From: Cytophagaceae bacterium
GTDB lineage: Bacteria; Bacteroidota; Bacteroidia; Cytophagales; Flexibacteraceae
Length of the DNA: 8,242 bases
Reading direction: 5' to 3'
NCBI GenBank assembly: GCA_947464365.1
Contig: CANHWS010000153.1
Location: forward strand, 1 to 8,242
Each line of letters begins with the position of its first letter. Positions within the stretch are counted from its first letter, which is position 1. Below are positions 6,312 through 8,242 of this stretch, piece after piece. The position numbers and the translations under genes are program-made. The notes below the pieces were generated by a model. The model was not told where the DNA came from and did not search any database. It saw nothing but the letters and a program-made list of their open reading frames with translations.

Positions 6312-7433
6312 TTGCACCTCCAACGCCTCATCCTTGCCGAGTTCAAAAGCCACCAAAGCCTGGAGGCACATTTCGGCCCTGAGCTCAACTTCATTGTGGG
6401 GCCCAACGGCAGCGGCAAAACCAATATCCTGGAGGCCATTAGCTATTTGTGTCTAGGCAAAAGCGCTTTCCAGCCCCATGACCGATTTACGCCTAACCAG
6501 GGCCAATCGGGGGCTGCGTTTTTCAGCACCATCGGTTGGTTCGACAGTGGCAATGACACCACAGACAAAATCCAGGTCAGCCAGCAGGCTGGCACACGCA
6601 AACAGATCAAACGAAACGACGCACCCTATGCCAAGATGGCCGAGCACGTCGGCAACTTCCCAGTCGTTTGCATCATCCCGGACGACGTCTATCTGATCCG
6701 CGAAGGGGCCGAAGAAAGACGGCGATTTTACGATACCCTCCTCTGCCAACTTAGCCAGCCTTACCTCCAGACATTAGGACAGTATAACCAATACTTGGCC
6801 CAACGCAACGCCTTACTCAAGCAGTTTCTGGATCGGCAATATCAAGACCTAGATCTATTAGCAACCTATACGCCCCCGTTGGCCTCCCTTGGCGAGGTGC
6901 TTTATCAGTTTCGCCGGGCCTTTGTCCAGGACTTTATGCCTCACTTTGTGGCCTATTACCAATTCCTAAGTCAGGAGACCGAAGCACCTACCATCACCTA
7001 CAAAAACCAGCAAGACGACCAACAGTCCTTAGCCGACCAGTTAGCCACCTCCCTCCAGACCGACCTAGCCATAGGACGTACAACAGTCGGCCCTCATAAA
7101 GACGACTATGAGTTTTTGCTCAATGACCAACCGCTCAAAAACTTTGGATCCCAAGGGCAACAAAAATCCTTCCTAGTAGCCCTGAAGCTAGCCCAGTACC
7201 AAGTGCTGGAAGAAAGCAAAGGCCTCAAACCACTGCTGTTGCTGGACGACATCTTCGACAAACTGGACCAAGCCAGGATTGCTTCATTGCTACAGCTCGT
7301 GTCCGACAACAAATTTGGGCAGATCTTCATCACCGATGCCCAGCCCGATCGGTGCCGCCAATGGGCCTCTGGCCTCAGCGCTCAACAGAACTTTTTGGTA
7401 CTCCCTCTGGGCCTGCCAGAACTTGCTACCTAA
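6312..7433 (+). CDS. recF: DNA replication and repair protein RecF (TTG start)
   Basis: RecF is an SMC-like ATPase that binds gapped DNA and, with RecO and RecR, helps load RecA at single-strand gaps. The 373-residue length is normal for the family. Visible motifs: Walker A GPNGSGKT (30-37, Lys36); the RecF signature GPHKDDYEF (260-268); the ABC signature SQGQQKS (280-286); Walker B LLLLDD (308-313) followed by IFDKLD; and FITDAQPD near the end. The frame has no upstream ATG: a TGA lies at 6300-6302, and the only usual start codon before the conserved (M)HLxxLxLxxFKS opening is TTG at 6312-6314. No clear Shine-Dalgarno precedes it. It does not lie with dnaA, dnaN or gyrB, which is common in Bacteroidota. 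The gene is intact and the call is firm. Confidence 0.96.
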   Translation: MHLQRLILAEFKSHQSLEAHFGPELNFIVGPNGSGKTNILEAISYLCLGKSAFQPHDRFTPNQGQSGAAFFSTIGWFDSGNDTTDKIQVSQQAGTRKQIKRNDAPYAKMAEHVGNFPVVCIIPDDVYLIREGAEERRRFYDTLLCQLSQPYLQTLGQYNQYLAQRNALLKQFLDRQYQDLDLLATYTPPLASLGEVLYQFRRAFVQDFMPHFVAYYQFLSQETEAPTITYKNQQDDQQSLADQLATSLQTDLAIGRTTVGPHKDDYEFLLNDQPLKNFGSQGQQKSFLVALKLAQYQVLEESKGLKPLLLLDDIFDKLDQARIASLLQLVSDNKFGQIFITDAQPDRCRQWASGLSAQQNFLVLPLGLPELAT

Positions 7434-7544
7434 CAAGACCAACTCCCCAACTAATACCCAAACCTACGCCCAAAAGTGTGGTCAACCCGAACACGACCAA
7501 GCACATCCGGTTTGAGACCAGATAGGCAAATCCGAAAAAAACCA

Positions 7545-7552
7545 TACATTTA
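7545..7552 (+). promoter_or_regulatory. Possible -7 element before exported-protein gene
   Basis: TACATTTA matches TANNTTTG except for the last base. It lies 41 bases before the ATG at 7594, inside the 160-base gap after recF, so a short leader would result. The nearest upstream TTG (7512-7514) is 30 bases away, too far for a normal -33 box. The gap holds no convincing terminator, so read-through from recF is also possible. Confidence 0.25.
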
Positions 7553-7593
7553 TCGGCAGATTATTTTACCCGCCGAACGCAACCAAATTTAGA

Positions 7594-8242
7594 ATGATAA
7601 CGAACACCCTGCTGGGCAGCTTACGTGCAAGTTGGCTGACCACACTCAGCTTGTTGCTGACTTTTGGCCTCAGTTGCCTCACACAGTCAGCTCTCGCCCA
7701 AACGCCAGCCGTGATTGTGGAGCAAGACTTTGCGCCTGGCACACCTGTCAATTGGCACGAATACACCACCAAACTCTTGTGGGGTACCTACACAACGCCT
7801 ACTTCGGCCTTTAGCATAGCCCCTATTACAGATAACCGCGGCATCACCAACAATGCCATCACGGTAACTGACTCGGCGATGAAATATGCGGCCTACCAAC
7901 TGCCAAATGGCCTCCGTACCAGCCAAGTCCTCGATTTTGACCTTGGCACCCTTGACCGCAGCCGTGGAGATAGCATCACCGTAGAGCTTGACCTCTTATG
8001 GCCTATCCTGAGCTCAGGTGGCGAAAAAGGCCGTGTCGTCGTTGCCCTCATGCACCAGAACCCAGACTTTGCCAACATCCCATTTGGCCTTGTTGATAGT
8101 GTAGGCCTTCTTGCACCCTTTGGCCGCCCAGCCTATAATTGGCGAGTCACTAACCGCCTACCGCTAGGCCAGAACCAATATGCTCATCTCTTCTATGGCG
8201 GTGGCAAGGACCGCGAAGGTGAAGTCGAGAAATTTAGCAACC
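7594..8242 (+). CDS. Exported protein of unknown function, 3' partial
   Basis: The frame runs from ATG 7594 without a stop to the window end, giving 216 residues and one spare base. Residues 1-35 are a clear Sec signal peptide: a basic Arg at 11, a hydrophobic core at 14-29 and a cleavage site SALA before Gln36. Cys28 lies in the core with no good lipobox, so signal peptidase I cleavage is more likely than a lipoprotein. The mature part alternates short strands and turns and is rich in Thr, Gly, Asn and Asp (VIVEQDF, VLDFDLGTLDRSRGDSITVELDLLWP). This suits a beta-sandwich such as the jelly-roll domains at the start of many large Bacteroidota surface proteins. A C-terminal type IX sorting domain might follow beyond the edge, but that is not visible. 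Family and function are not recognised. It follows recF after 160 bases, probably as its own unit. Confidence 0.85.
   Translation, partial: MITNTLLGSLRASWLTTLSLLLTFGLSCLTQSALAQTPAVIVEQDFAPGTPVNWHEYTTKLLWGTYTTPTSAFSIAPITDNRGITNNAITVTDSAMKYAAYQLPNGLRTSQVLDFDLGTLDRSRGDSITVELDLLWPILSSGGEKGRVVVALMHQNPDFANIPFGLVDSVGLLAPFGRPAYNWRVTNRLPLGQNQYAHLFYGGGKDREGEVEKFSN

Noticed and set aside
6307..6314. TTCCTTTG as a second recF promoter
   Set aside because: It overlaps the start codon, so its transcript would lack the recF start, and no -33 TTG lies at the right distance. The resemblance is probably chance.
7507..7535. Hairpin-like GGTTTG / CAAATCC after recF as a terminator
   Set aside because: Only six pairs with a bulge and no T tract follows on the plus strand; A residues follow instead.
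1..8242. CRISPR array, tRNA or rRNA gene, insertion sequence, or defence and toxin-antitoxin genes
   Set aside because: I saw no regular direct repeats with spacers, no cloverleaf-like sequence with conserved TTCGA core, no rRNA signature, and no transposase, nuclease or toxin motif in any supported gene.

Overview
The window looks like ordinary chromosome from a member of the Bacteroidota, possibly a Saprospiria- or Chitinophagia-type organism. The reasons are an exact match to the Bacteroidota -7 promoter element (TACCTTTG, consensus TANNTTTG), almost no Shine-Dalgarno sequences before the starts, a small membrane-anchored protein resembling the Bacteroidota DUF6090 group, and a RecF of the Bacteroidota type. 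The genus cannot be decided from the sequence alone.

Layout, left to right. Positions 1-1065 (+) hold the C-terminal part of a multi-membrane acyltransferase of the acyltransferase-3 type, cut by the left window edge. It converges on a minus-strand gene (1084-1812) for a protein with one N-terminal membrane helix. That gene diverges from a full-length GH31 alpha-glucosidase (1895-4297, +). The short gap between the divergent starts holds a small dyad that could be an operator. Next comes an AT-rich stretch (4298-4617) without a confident gene, which contains several inverted repeats and a possible very short minus-strand membrane peptide. A 483-residue all-helical protein of unknown function follows (4618-6069, +) and ends at a textbook intrinsic terminator with a GCAA loop. 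Then comes recF (6312-7433, +), which starts at TTG behind a good Bacteroidota promoter. The last gene (7594 to the right edge, +) encodes an exported protein with a clear signal peptide and is cut by the edge.

The genes do not form an obvious operon or pathway. Every plus-strand gene after 1895 is preceded by at least 80 bases of non-coding DNA, and a strong terminator separates the 483-residue gene from recF. The functions (membrane acylation, alpha-glucan hydrolysis, recombination repair, secretion) are unrelated as far as can be seen. I found no mobile element, CRISPR array, RNA gene or phage signature, and no convincing new defence or biosynthetic system. The two places most worth a second look are the structured AT-rich gap at 4298-4617 and the unassigned 483-residue protein beside it.
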